From the NCBI GenBank assembly GCA_902470365.1, contig CABRFZ010000002.1, forward strand, positions 70,261-134,260: 64,000 nucleotides of DNA, in the 5' to 3' direction. The notes under the pieces are model-generated. The model had not been told where the DNA came from. It worked only from the letters and a program-made list of their open reading frames with translations, and did not search any database. This document shows, piece after piece, positions 32,712 through 42,463 of the stretch. The position numbers and the translations under genes were made by a program. This stretch comes from an uncultured Collinsella sp. Its GTDB lineage: Bacteria > Actinomycetota > Coriobacteriia > Coriobacteriales > Coriobacteriaceae. The number at the start of each line of letters is the position of its first letter. Positions within the stretch are counted from its first letter, which is position 1.

Positions 32712-32756
32712 CTGGACAATGGTGTAGATGTTGATGAGAATCTCCTCGTCTTGTCT

Positions 32757-33482
32757 TTACTTAAGGTAGCCGTCGGCACGGAGCTTTTTGAGGTCCGAAT
32801 CCTTGACCTCGCAACCGGCGGGCAGCACCATAAACACGCGATCGCCCACCTCTTTGACGGTGGCACCCAGGCCGCAGGCAAAGCCGTAAGAGAAGTCCAG
32901 GACGCGCTTGGCGACCTCAGTACGAACGCCCACAAAAATCAGCGCGACAGGCTGCTTGGTGCGCACGCGGCGCACGACGGTCTCCACGTCGTCATAGCTC
33001 TCGGGGCGCAGGACATAAGCCGGCAGCTGCGGCGTAGCGTTGATGATGTTGCTCGCATACGCCGAGGCATCGCTCGGTGAGGGAGCAGGCGCGGGGGCAG
33101 CAGCGCGGGCACGCGTGCTCTCGGCGTAGCTCGACGGCGTGTCGTAGGCACCGGGACGATAACCGCCCGCAACCGTCTCCTGCGAGCGCGATGGCGGGTT
33201 GTAGGTCGTAGCATGGCGAGAATCGTCGCCGACCAGCTGACCGGAGCGCGTGTACACGGCCACCGACTCGGCCTCGCCGCGGCGCGTCTGACCCAACAGG
33301 CCGTTGCTCGGCTCATCCTGGGTGTAGAAGCCCTCGCCCGAGGCACCGCTGTAACCGTTGTTCTGGTAGCCGTCGTCATAGCCATCATCGTAGCCGTAGT
33401 CGTCGTCCTGACCATAACCCTGGTCGTAACCCTGCTGGCCGCCCAGGTGCATCTTATTTTTAATCTCGTCAAGGAAGCCCAT
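32757..33482 (-). CDS. sepF: Cell division protein SepF
   Basis: A 241-residue protein. The N-terminal MGFLDEIKNKMHLGG is the amphipathic membrane-targeting helix; then comes a Gly/Tyr/Asp-rich linker with DDGYDDGYQNNGY-type repeats (about residues 20-50), a Pro/Ala linker, and the SepF core at about 150-230 (VETVVRRVRTKQPVALIF, FACGLG). SepF anchors FtsZ to the membrane; this window has no ftsA, in keeping with actinobacteria. GAGAGGA lies upstream of the ATG at 33482. Confidence 0.92.
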   Translation of the reverse strand: MGFLDEIKNKMHLGGQQGYDQGYGQDDDYGYDDGYDDGYQNNGYSGASGEGFYTQDEPSNGLLGQTRRGEAESVAVYTRSGQLVGDDSRHATTYNPPSRSQETVAGGYRPGAYDTPSSYAESTRARAAAPAPAPSPSDASAYASNIINATPQLPAYVLRPESYDDVETVVRRVRTKQPVALIFVGVRTEVAKRVLDFSYGFACGLGATVKEVGDRVFMVLPAGCEVKDSDLKKLRADGYLK

Positions 33483-33541
33483 GGTTGTGTCCTCTCGCGG
33501 TTTAGTGCAGGCGCTCTGATAATCAGTGCGCACTCAGAGCC

Positions 33542-34279
33542 TTATTTTACTGCAAACTCCGGGCTAAATACTACCCTGCCCAGGCGAACGAGCGTAGAGC
33601 CTTCCTCAAGGGCAGGCTCAAAGTCCTCGCTCATGCCGCAGGAAAGTTCGGGCAGGCTCAGATCGGAGTGCGTCGCCTCAAGCTCATCCCTTAGCTCGCG
33701 AAGTCCGGCAAAAGTGCGGCGCGCCACATCCTTATTCCCCCGTGGCGCCATAGTCATAAGGCCCTGCACACAAATTCCCTCAAGCTCCGCAAGCTCACCC
33801 GCGGCGTCTCGAACCTCGTCGGGCGAAAAGCCGCCCTTGGACTCCTCGCCGCTCACATTGACCTCGAGCAGCACGCGCTGGGGGCCGGAGAGCTCGCCCG
33901 CCTCAATCTTGCGGACCGCACGGCTCGAGATAGCCTGAGCCAAATGCAGCGAGCTTACCGAATGAATCAGCTGGGCCGAGCCCAGAACCGCATTGATCTT
34001 GTTGGTCTGCAGGTTGCCGATCATATCGAAGCGCACCTCGGGTAGCTCCGGATGCTCCGCGAGGCCCGCAAGCTTGCGAACGAGCTCCTGCGGGCGGTTC
34101 TCGGCAAAATGGCGATACCCCGCCTGAATAGCGGCAACGGTCTCATCGACGCCAACAGTCTTGGAGACGGCAATCAGGCGCGCGGCATCGTGGGGACGGC
34201 CCGCGCGATCGAGCGCCGCATAAAAACGCTCCAGAATCTGCTCGCGGCGAGCGCGCATCAAGTCCAAATAGTTATCCAT
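33542..34279 (-). CDS. yggS: YggS family pyridoxal phosphate-binding protein
   Basis: A 245-residue member of the PROSC/YggS family (alanine racemase-like TIM barrel). The PLP lysine is in LIAVSKTVG (about residue 41), with HFAENRPQELVRK following (family usually FGENYVQE), FDMIGNLQTNK (about 87-97) and LSCGMSEDFEPALEEGSTLVRLG. It maintains PLP homeostasis. The gene commonly neighbours sepF in Gram-positives, as here. GGAGG lies 9 bases before the ATG at 34279. Confidence 0.9.
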   Translation of the reverse strand: MDNYLDLMRARREQILERFYAALDRAGRPHDAARLIAVSKTVGVDETVAAIQAGYRHFAENRPQELVRKLAGLAEHPELPEVRFDMIGNLQTNKINAVLGSAQLIHSVSSLHLAQAISSRAVRKIEAGELSGPQRVLLEVNVSGEESKGGFSPDEVRDAAGELAELEGICVQGLMTMAPRGNKDVARRTFAGLRELRDELEATHSDLSLPELSCGMSEDFEPALEEGSTLVRLGRVVFSPEFAVK

Positions 34280-34327
34280 TGCCAATCGCCTCCGCTAACA
34301 GCCATACAAGTAGTCTCATGCTAACGC

Positions 34328-34362
34328 AAGAGCGCGGCCTCGCATGTGCAAGGCCGCGCTCA
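34328..34362 (-). terminator. Hairpin after phoU
   Basis: A 13-bp GC stem (GAGCGCGGCCT arm and complement) lies between phoU and yggS on the minus strand. T-richness after it is weak, so read-through into yggS is possible. Confidence 0.6.
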
Positions 34363-34399
34363 CTTAGGTATTTACAATCTTTCGACGAACGGAGCTGCC

Positions 34400-35257
34400 C
34401 TACTCCTCATCATCCTCGGTGTCGTCCTCGTCCTCGAGGTGCTCGAGCAGGTAGCGAAGACCCTCGCTCACCTCGTTAGCAGGCACCTTGGCAACATAGC
34501 CCGCATCCACGGCGGGCCTCATGATGACGCCCTCGCCCGAAGGCACGCGCATGCTCTCGAGCTCATCCTCATCCGTACGGGCGATATCGCCGACAGTCAT
34601 ACGCTGTCCGGTCAAAAGGAAGGTCAGGCGGCAGGCGGCATCGATCGAAATCGAGGCGATGCGATCGAGGTAGCGCGAGACCATGATGGCGCGGCGCAGG
34701 TCGTCATAGTTGCTGTCGTCGTCCATAAAATCGCCCGTGTCCATGCGGTTGAAAGTACGGAAGAACTTCTCATAGGCCGCGTGCACCGGCTCGTCCTCGA
34801 CGGCCAGATTGCAGATGATGGACATGTCGTTGGTGACGAGCGCAGAAAGCGACGAACCCAGCACCTGGTAAACAGCCTCGGCCTCGGCCTCAACCGTACC
34901 GACGAGTTCCTGGGGCAGCGAGATGTCGGCCTTGACCATGTGACGCGTGGCGCGGCAGATCTGGCGAACCTTATCGGTCATGCGCTGCAGGTTAAAGTCG
35001 ACGTAGATGATCGTCTGCAGCAAGCGGAAGTCGGAGGCGACCGGCGACTGCGTAGCGATCAGGTTGTAGCACACGGCCTCCAAGTTGGCGCAGCGCGCGT
35101 CAATCGAAAGCGTGCGCTTCTTGGTCTTGGTGGCGAGCTTGCGGTCATCGGTCACATAGGCCTTCACGGCGTCGTGAAGAGCCAGATCGACGGCCTCGTA
35201 GATGCTCAGCATCTCGTGACGGGCCTCGATGAGCTGACGGGAAAACAGTTTGCGCAT
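34400..35257 (-). CDS. phoU: Phosphate signalling complex protein PhoU
   Basis: A 285-residue protein, longer than the usual 220-240. Two PhoU helical bundles are present: the first with MLSIYEAVDLALHDAVKAY and the metal-binding E/D motif region IDARCANLEAVCYNLIATQSPVASDFR, the second with SRYLDRIASISIDAACRLTFLLTG. An extra acidic C-terminus of about 50 residues ends in EDEDDTEDDEE. PhoU restrains the Pst transporter and the PhoR/PhoB-type response. It is last in the pgeF-pstSCAB-phoU operon. Confidence 0.9.
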   Translation of the reverse strand: MRKLFSRQLIEARHEMLSIYEAVDLALHDAVKAYVTDDRKLATKTKKRTLSIDARCANLEAVCYNLIATQSPVASDFRLLQTIIYVDFNLQRMTDKVRQICRATRHMVKADISLPQELVGTVEAEAEAVYQVLGSSLSALVTNDMSIICNLAVEDEPVHAAYEKFFRTFNRMDTGDFMDDDSNYDDLRRAIMVSRYLDRIASISIDAACRLTFLLTGQRMTVGDIARTDEDELESMRVPSGEGVIMRPAVDAGYVAKVPANEVSEGLRYLLEHLEDEDDTEDDEE

Positions 35258-35349
35258 GGTTCACTCCAATCAGTTGGGTGCGGTCATGCCGCCCGCACAG
35301 TGAATACGCACCGGACCAGGTCCGATCGGATTGGGACTAGTCGCACCGA

Positions 35350-36153
<804 letters not shown>

Positions 36154-36165
36154 GGGACTCCTTAA

Positions 36166-37071
36166 CTAGCGGCGTTTGCGCGACAGATAACGCGCAAACA
36201 GGTTGAAGGCCAGAATAATCGCCATCAGCAAAAGCGCAGTGCCGTAGGCTGCGTTCATGTTGATGCCGTCATTGGCAAGCAGATAAAGGTGAACGGTCAT
36301 GGGACGACCGGAATCGAGCGGCGAAATAGGCAGGTTGATGGCCTGACCCATGGTGTAGAGCACCACCGCGGTCTCGCCGATGGCGCGGCCGATGGCAAGC
36401 ACGATGCCGGTGGCGATGCGGCCAAAAGCCGAAGGAAGCACGATCTTGGAGACGACCTGCCACTTGGTGGCGCCCAGGCCATATGCGCCCCAACGGATAT
36501 AGCGCGGAACGGCGCGGATTGCCTCCTCGGTGGTGCGCATGACGATGGGCAGCATCAGAAGTGCCAGCGCCAGGGCGGCCGAGACCATCGAAAGGCCCAG
36601 ACCCATGGCCTCGACAAACAAGGCGTAGCCAAAGAGGCCCATAACAATGGAGGGCACCGAGGCCAGGGCATCGGCAGCATAGCGAATAATGTCGACGACC
36701 TTGCCCTGCTTGGCGTACTCGGCCAGATAGACCGCAGCCAGGACGGCAACCGGCGTGCAGATAAGCATGGCGAGCGCCGTCACGTAGATGGTCGAGACGA
36801 TCGTGGGCCAAATGCCGCCCTCGGCGTTGACGCCCTGCGGCCAGCCAAAGATAAAGTCGAGCGAGATATGCGGCAGGCCGTTGATGACCACGTAGGCGAT
36901 GATGGCGATCAGCACCAGCGTGGTTATATAGGCCGCGGCGCGAAACACGCCGAGCATAATCTTGTTGGACAGGTCCTTGTTGATACGGCCCTTCTTGCCA
37001 TGGGAAAGGGCACGCTTGATGCGCTCGCGCGAGGAGGTCGTATCGACCGTCGTGTCAACGGAATCGGACAT
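36166..37071 (-). CDS. pstA: Phosphate ABC transporter permease PstA
   Basis: A 301-residue permease with six membrane spans from about residue 33. The ABC permease EAA-type loop is RTTEEAIRAVPRYIRWGAYGLGATKWQ in form (about residues 181-207; coupling to PstB). The N-terminus is charged and cytoplasmic. Only three bases separate it from pstC upstream. Confidence 0.93.
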   Translation of the reverse strand: MSDSVDTTVDTTSSRERIKRALSHGKKGRINKDLSNKIMLGVFRAAAYITTLVLIAIIAYVVINGLPHISLDFIFGWPQGVNAEGGIWPTIVSTIYVTALAMLICTPVAVLAAVYLAEYAKQGKVVDIIRYAADALASVPSIVMGLFGYALFVEAMGLGLSMVSAALALALLMLPIVMRTTEEAIRAVPRYIRWGAYGLGATKWQVVSKIVLPSAFGRIATGIVLAIGRAIGETAVVLYTMGQAINLPISPLDSGRPMTVHLYLLANDGINMNAAYGTALLLMAIILAFNLFARYLSRKRR

Positions 37072-37074
37072 AGC

Positions 37075-38007
37075 CTACCCCCTCTTCTTGGAAATCAGGC
37101 GGACGATACCCACCAGTGCAGCGGAGATGATAAATAGGACAACGCCCATGCCAAACAGAGCCGAGCGGTGCAGGCCCGAGGAATAACTCATGTCGAGCGC
37201 GATCTGACTCGTGAGCGTCGAGATGGGGCTCGAGATGCTATCCGGAATGACCGGGGCGTTGCCCACGACCATGAGCACGGCCATGGTCTCACCGATGGCA
37301 CGCCCCATACCCAAGACAATTGCATCGACGATGCCCAACTTGGCTGCAGGCAGCACCACCTTGTAGATGGTCTGCCACTTGGTAGCACCCATGGCATAGG
37401 ATGCCTCGCGAATGCCCATGGGAATAGAATTGAGGGCATCGATGGTGAGCGTGGTGATCGTGGGAACGATCATGATGGCAAGGACGAACCACGCCGTCAG
37501 TGCGCCAAAGCCAAGACCGCCGGTCAGCTGTGCGATAAACGGACGGATGATGACCATGCCAAAGAAACCGTAGATGATGGAGGGGATGCCCGCCAGCAGG
37601 TCGACGGCGGGGCTGATGAGCTTGCGCACGCGCTTGCTGGCGATCTCGACCAGATACACGGCCGTGCCCACACCCAGGGGCACACCCATGGCGAGCGCGC
37701 CGACCGTCACCAGACCAGAGCCAGCCAGCAGCGACATAATGCCGTAGTGACCCTCAGAGGGCGCCCACGTAAAGCTAAAGAAGTCCGCCAGGCCAATGTC
37801 GGTAAAGACCGGCAGCGCCGAGTACGTGGTAAAGACAAAAATCAGGATGACGGTGACGACCGCCAAGAACGCACAGGCAAAGAAGATCCACTGCAGCGCC
37901 TTCTCCTTGAGATAGGTGCTGCGTGACACCAACGCCAACTCACGCTTTTTGGGCACCCGGGTCTCCTGCTCAATCTGGGGGGTTTCCTGTGCTTCCACGC
38001 TACTCAC
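37075..38007 (-). CDS. pstC: Phosphate ABC transporter permease PstC
   Basis: A 310-residue permease with an N-terminal basic stretch and six spans. The coupling loop includes PMGIREASYAMGATKWQTIY (about residues 195-214), and GIPSIIYGFFGMV is typical of PstC. Its first 8 bases overlap the end of pstS, pointing to translational coupling. Confidence 0.93.
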   Translation of the reverse strand: MSSVEAQETPQIEQETRVPKKRELALVSRSTYLKEKALQWIFFACAFLAVVTVILIFVFTTYSALPVFTDIGLADFFSFTWAPSEGHYGIMSLLAGSGLVTVGALAMGVPLGVGTAVYLVEIASKRVRKLISPAVDLLAGIPSIIYGFFGMVIIRPFIAQLTGGLGFGALTAWFVLAIMIVPTITTLTIDALNSIPMGIREASYAMGATKWQTIYKVVLPAAKLGIVDAIVLGMGRAIGETMAVLMVVGNAPVIPDSISSPISTLTSQIALDMSYSSGLHRSALFGMGVVLFIISAALVGIVRLISKKRG

Positions 38008-38836
38008 TCCCCTTTCCGTCGTTGGTGACGGGAATAAAGCCCGCCTCGCGAATCTGCTTGTCCATCTTTTCGGACGTCACATAGTCGATGTAATCCTGCG
38101 CTTGCTGCGAAGGCGTTCCCTTCACAAAGAAGTAGAGGTCACGCGAGATGGGATAGCCGCCACTTGCAACCGTCTTCTCGGATGCCTCGACATGGTTGAC
38201 CGAAACGGCCTTGACCGAGGTCTTAGCGTTGAGGCTCTCGACAAAACCCAGCGAGATGTAGCCAATAGCGCCACGCGAGCGGGACACGACATCGCGTACC
38301 TGACCCGTACCCGAAAGAACAGCCGAGCGGCGATCGAACGGCGTGCCGTCCATCACGATAGTGCGGAAGGCCTCGCGCGTACCGGACGCCTCGTCGCGGT
38401 TGATAACCTGAATCTTCAGGTCCTCTCCGCCGACTTCTTTCCAGTTGGTGATCTTGCCGGCGTAAATATCGCGGAGCTGCTCGGTCGAGAGATTGTCGAC
38501 CGGGTTGTCGTCGTTCACGATGACTGCAATGCCGTCGTGTGCGATTACGATCGGGGTCAGGCCCAAATCCTGCTCGTCGGCATTGAGTCCACGGGAGGAG
38601 CTGGCGATATCGGCCGTGCCGGCGCTGACGGCCTCGATGCCTGCGGAAGAACCCAAACCGGAAACGAGCACGTCGATGCCGGTCTCCTCCTTAAAGCCCT
38701 CGGCCGCAATCTCGGCGATAGGAAGGCAGGTCGTGGAGCCGGCCACGGTAATGGAAGAGGTAGAAGACCCCGAAGAACAGGCGCACAGCGTAAGCGTAAG
38801 CACAGCGGCGCTCAGGACCGATACGATCTTTCTCAT
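38000..38836 (-). CDS. pstS: Phosphate-binding lipoprotein PstS
   Basis: A 278-residue substrate-binding lipoprotein. The signal peptide MRKIVSVLSAAVLTLTLCAC ends in a lipobox with the lipidated Cys near residue 18. Phosphate-contacting segments are visible: ITVAGSTTCLPIAE (about 29-42), SSSRG, and RDEASGTREAF (about 147-157). It captures phosphate outside the membrane. Its ATG overlaps the pgeF stop codon (ATGA) at 38833-38836. Confidence 0.93.
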   Translation of the reverse strand: MRKIVSVLSAAVLTLTLCACSSGSSTSSITVAGSTTCLPIAEIAAEGFKEETGIDVLVSGLGSSAGIEAVSAGTADIASSSRGLNADEQDLGLTPIVIAHDGIAVIVNDDNPVDNLSTEQLRDIYAGKITNWKEVGGEDLKIQVINRDEASGTREAFRTIVMDGTPFDRRSAVLSGTGQVRDVVSRSRGAIGYISLGFVESLNAKTSVKAVSVNHVEASEKTVASGGYPISRDLYFFVKGTPSQQAQDYIDYVTSEKMDKQIREAGFIPVTNDGKGSE

Positions 38837-39633
38837 AGCATCACGCCGATCGCAGCATGGCGCCCACAGGTGCCGTTCTCGTTACGGTAGGAATAAAAGC
38901 GGTCGTTCTGACGCACGGTCGAAAGCTGGGTATCCACGATATTATCCGCGTCGACACCGACATCTACCAGCGCCTCGCGAATGGCAGCGGAAAGATCGAG
39001 CATGCGAGAGGTACTCGCATCGATGCACGAGAACTCGGCGGCAAAGCGATCCATGAGTTCCTGGGATACCTCATATTCGTCACCCAAGATATGGGGGCCG
39101 ATATAGGCGGAAACGTCGCTCGCATCGCAGCCGGCAGCATCGCAAAGCGCCTGGCACGCCTTGGCAGAAATACGTGCAATCGTGCCCTTCCAACCGGAGT
39201 GCACCACGGCAAATCCGCCAGGGGCCACCATCACCACGGGGACGCAGTCGGCAAAGCAGAGCAGCACGGGCACGTTACGCGCCGTACAGACGATGGCATC
39301 GCAGCCCTCAGCAATCTGCTCGCGGACGTCCTCAAGGTCATCGGCACCGTTCGAGGTCACCGCAACGACATGGTCACCATGGACCTGATTGGGAACGAGC
39401 AGGTTGTGCTCGCACTCGGCGGCACCCATAGCCTCGAGCGCGCGACGACGATTTTCTTGAACAGCAAAGGGATCATCGCCAACATGCGAGCCCAAGTTGA
39501 GTGAGGAGTACGCATCTTCGGAAACACCACCGGTGCGCTCGGTAAAGGCAAAACGAACATCGGTCGTCGAACCCTCCACCAACGTAACTCCATCATGGTC
39601 GACACGCGAAACGTTGTCCGCACGTGCTGCCAT
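38833..39633 (-). CDS. pgeF: Peptidoglycan editing factor PgeF (multicopper oxidase/laccase domain)
   Basis: A 266-residue YfiH/PgeF family protein. The zinc/copper ligands are in NQVHGDHVV, LLCFADCVPVVMV (about residue 131) and VVHSGWKGTIARI (about 150-162); IGPHI follows near residue 188. PgeF removes wrongly incorporated serine-containing precursors from peptidoglycan synthesis, and related proteins cleave purine nucleosides. AGGAGG precedes the ATG at 39633. The gene overlaps pstS by 4 bases, an unusual operon partner; it usually lies in division clusters between ftsZ and yggS/sepF, which is where the whole pst operon sits here. Confidence 0.88.
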   Translation of the reverse strand: MAARADNVSRVDHDGVTLVEGSTTDVRFAFTERTGGVSEDAYSSLNLGSHVGDDPFAVQENRRRALEAMGAAECEHNLLVPNQVHGDHVVAVTSNGADDLEDVREQIAEGCDAIVCTARNVPVLLCFADCVPVVMVAPGGFAVVHSGWKGTIARISAKACQALCDAAGCDASDVSAYIGPHILGDEYEVSQELMDRFAAEFSCIDASTSRMLDLSAAIREALVDVGVDADNIVDTQLSTVRQNDRFYSYRNENGTCGRHAAIGVML

Positions 39634-39788
39634 ACTAAAGCCTCCTAATAACACAAGTATCGCGGCATCGCCGCGCAGCCTGCTTTTATACGGCTGTCAT
39701 ACTTCTTTAAAAGGATACCCGCAGCAGTAGGGACCAAACGTAAAGGGAACGTAAGGAGATTGGAGGCTTTCGTTTACAAACGAGAAAC

Positions 39789-39817
39789 AAAAAGGGCGCA
39801 TCCATACGGACGCGCCC
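39789..39817 (-). terminator. ftsZ terminator
   Basis: On the minus strand GGGCGCGTCC pairs with GGATGCGCCC (one mismatch) and is followed by TTTTTG. It separates the dcw cluster from the pgeF-pst operon. Between it and pgeF, a CTGTCATA sequence at 39694-39701 (plus strand) resembles half of a Pho box. Confidence 0.75.
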
Positions 39818-39843
39818 CTGTGCAAAACAATGCGAAGAACGAC

Positions 39844-40998
39844 TTAGAAGCTGCCGCGCTTGAGGAAGTCGGGAAGCTCAAACTGATCGTTACCAAAGTT
39901 GGGAAGCTCGGTACCGCCAACGTTGCGAGTCGGGGCAGCCTGAGCAGGGCTGGCAGCCGGAGCGGTGCGCTGCGGCTCAGCAGAAGCAGCGGCCTTGCTC
40001 TGGGACTGCTGGGCGGCAAAGAGCTCGTCCTGACGGTTGACGTTGGAGTCGGAGAAGCCCGTGGCGATAACGGTGATGCGCACCTGGTCGCCCAGGGACT
40101 CGTCAACAACGGTACCGAAGATGATGTTGGCCTCGGGGTCGACGGCATTGGCGACAACGTCGGCGGCGTCGCTGATCTCCTGGATGCCCAGGTCCTTGGA
40201 GCCGGCGATGGAAAGCAGGACGCGCGTGGCGCCATCGATGGAGCTCTCGAGCAGCGGACTGGAGATAGCCTGCTGAGCAGCGTCGACGGCACGGGTGTCC
40301 CCAGAAGCGGTACCAATGCCCATCATGGCGGTACCGGCCTGCTTCATGATGGTCTTAACATCGGCGAAGTCCAGGTTGATGATACCCGGGACGGTGATGA
40401 GGTCGGTGATGCCCTGGGTGCCCTGGGAAAGGACGCCATCGGCAATCGCGAACGCCTCGAGCATCGTGGTCTTCTTCTCGGCGATGTCGAGCAGCTTGTC
40501 GTTAGGGATAACGATCATGGTGTCGACGCAATCGGAGAGGGTCTTGATGCCCTCCTCGGCGCTCTTCTTGCGCTTGCGACCCTCGAAGGTAAAGGGCTTG
40601 GTCACGACGGCGACGGTCAGCGCGCCGACCTCGTTCATCGCGATATCAGCAACGATGGGAGCGGCGCCGGTACCGGTACCACCGCCCTCGCCGCAGGTGA
40701 TGAACACCATGTCGGCGCCAGCGAGCGCCTCGGCGATATCGTCGCGGGACTCATCGGCAGCCTTGCGGCCAACCTCGGGGTTGGCGCCGGCGCCCAGGCC
40801 GCGGGTAAGGTCGGTGCCGATGTGCACCTTGATATCGGCATCAGAGATCGCGAGCGCCTGAGCATCGGTGTTGATGGCAACAAACTCGACGCCGCGGATG
40901 CCCTCTTCGATCATTCGATTGACCGCGTTGGTACCGCCGCCGCCGACGCCGACCACCTTAATGACGGCAAGGTAGTTGTTGATCTCTGTCTCGTGCAT
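39844..40998 (-). CDS. ftsZ: Cell division GTPase FtsZ
   Basis: A 384-residue tubulin homologue. It has VVGVGGGGTNAVNRMI (about residues 14-29), the GTP-binding GEGGGTGTGAAP (about 102-113), the T7 catalytic loop LDFADVKTIM (about 204-213) and the C-terminal anchor peptide LPDFLKRGSF that binds SepF. It forms the Z ring. The ATG at 40998 follows GGAGG with 6-base spacing. It is the last dcw gene, with its own terminator. Confidence 0.96.
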   Translation of the reverse strand: MHETEINNYLAVIKVVGVGGGGTNAVNRMIEEGIRGVEFVAINTDAQALAISDADIKVHIGTDLTRGLGAGANPEVGRKAADESRDDIAEALAGADMVFITCGEGGGTGTGAAPIVADIAMNEVGALTVAVVTKPFTFEGRKRKKSAEEGIKTLSDCVDTMIVIPNDKLLDIAEKKTTMLEAFAIADGVLSQGTQGITDLITVPGIINLDFADVKTIMKQAGTAMMGIGTASGDTRAVDAAQQAISSPLLESSIDGATRVLLSIAGSKDLGIQEISDAADVVANAVDPEANIIFGTVVDESLGDQVRITVIATGFSDSNVNRQDELFAAQQSQSKAAASAEPQRTAPAASPAQAAPTRNVGGTELPNFGNDQFELPDFLKRGSF

Positions 40999-41028
40999 GT
41001 CGGTCCTCCGAACAAAGGTTATAGCCAT

Positions 41029-41197
41029 AGCATGGGTTGACCCCTGCGCACATTAACCTTCAGGTTGAAAGTAAATGCAAAGGTAAACCGTATTATGTTT
41101 GCACATTATGAGCGTTTCAGTCAAATAATTGACCGTGAAAACCAAACAAACCAGATAAACGGCGTGGTATGGCCCCTCAACAAAGCCATTTAGGATG
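41029..41197 (-). promoter_or_regulatory. ftsQ-ftsZ intergenic region with candidate ftsZ promoter elements
   Basis: The 170-base AT-rich gap suggests ftsZ has its own promoter. Minus-strand TTGACT is followed by two CATAAT hexamers (11 and 21 bases later), neither ideally spaced. Two small palindromes are visible: GTCAATTATTTGAC and TTAACCTTCAGGTTGAA (plus strand near 41054). They could be operators. Confidence 0.35.
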
Positions 41198-42463
41198 CTA
41201 GGCGGTCGGTGCGTTCCTAAACGTATAGTTGCCCGGAGAGCGCACATTGATATAGGTTACGCCCTCTACCTGCGAAAGCAGCTTGGTCACGATGCGTTCT
41301 TTCTTGGCGATATCGTCCGAATCGCCCAGCGACACCTCGACGCCGTTGTCGAGATTTGCCGAGATAGCCTCAACAGAAGGCGTGGAAATATCCTTCACCT
41401 GGTCCAAGAACTCGCTCGAAAAACCGCGTGCGTAGTCCAGGCCGGCCTTGACGGCCTTGGAGCTCACCGCCCGACCCGAAACCGGTGCGACATCGGCCGA
41501 GACATCAGTCAACAGCACGGCGCCGTAGTGCTTGGCAAGCGCCAGGGCCGCATCGATGCCGGTCAGGGTGTTGGCACCCTCCCCCGATGTAATGACGTTC
41601 CCCTGGTCGTCCACCTCGACAGACGTCGACAACGGAGCAATCCAGGTGCCATCGTCTCCGATAGCCCAGGCAAGGTCGTCGGAGCTGATGTAGGCAATGG
41701 CGATAACTTTACGCTCCGTCGGCGTGATGATAAGCGTATGGGGAAACTGGCGCTGGACATCCACGCCCGAGACCCACGGGTTTTGCTTGAGGCCCTCGGT
41801 GATCTGATCGGGATCCACGTTAAAGAGCGACGTGTTCTCGGGAAGACTGATGAGCTGCATGGCGTCGTGCTTGGTCACATGCTCGCTGCCATGAATCTGA
41901 ATATCGGTGGCGGAGAACAGGCCAGAGTTGATGACGACGATGGCAATAATGGCAAGTACGGCCACGGCTGCCAGGATGCCGCCCGCGATCTTGCCCTTAC
42001 CCTTCATGGCAGAAGCGGCGTCGGTCGCCTTACCTGCCATGGCACCGAGCGATGACAGAGGATTGATGCCTTTTTTTGCTGAAGACGCCTTGGCGGCGGG
42101 TACCGATGTCAGTGAACGCGGCTTAGCGCCAGCCAACGTACGGCCGGCATGCGGCGCACGAGTTCCCAGCGAAGGCTTGGGCGTCGCCATGGGTCGGGAG
42201 GTCTTGGTGCCCATCGCCGGTTTGGGCGTCACCGAAGGACGCGGAGCCGGACGGCTCGTCTTTTTAGAAGTGGGGCGTCCTCCCAGCTGCGAGCCGACGA
42301 CCGGGCGCTTGGCAGGACGAACGGGGCCAACAGACTTGGAGGGCATGGCGGGCTTATGTTGAGGCTGGGCAGGTGCGCCGGAACGCCCTCCGGCGCGGCG
42401 GAAGGTTGGTTTCGATGCTCTAGAAGCCGAGGAATTTAACTTCCGGTCTGAGCTCGATGCCAT
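41198..42463 (-). CDS. ftsQ: Cell division protein FtsQ/DivIB with long disordered N-terminus
   Basis: A 421-residue protein. Residues 1-155 are Pro/Ala/Lys/Arg-rich and predicted disordered, followed by one transmembrane helix (about 160-180, GGILAAVAVLAIIAIVVI), a POTRA domain (ATDIQIHGSEHVTKHDAMQL onward, about 186-260) and the FtsQ beta domain. It scaffolds the divisome outside the membrane. The cytoplasmic part is much longer than usual. Its start overlaps the end of murB by 44 bases in another frame. Confidence 0.88.
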   Translation of the reverse strand: MASSSDRKLNSSASRASKPTFRRAGGRSGAPAQPQHKPAMPSKSVGPVRPAKRPVVGSQLGGRPTSKKTSRPAPRPSVTPKPAMGTKTSRPMATPKPSLGTRAPHAGRTLAGAKPRSLTSVPAAKASSAKKGINPLSSLGAMAGKATDAASAMKGKGKIAGGILAAVAVLAIIAIVVINSGLFSATDIQIHGSEHVTKHDAMQLISLPENTSLFNVDPDQITEGLKQNPWVSGVDVQRQFPHTLIITPTERKVIAIAYISSDDLAWAIGDDGTWIAPLSTSVEVDDQGNVITSGEGANTLTGIDAALALAKHYGAVLLTDVSADVAPVSGRAVSSKAVKAGLDYARGFSSEFLDQVKDISTPSVEAISANLDNGVEVSLGDSDDIAKKERIVTKLLSQVEGVTYINVRSPGNYTFRNAPTA

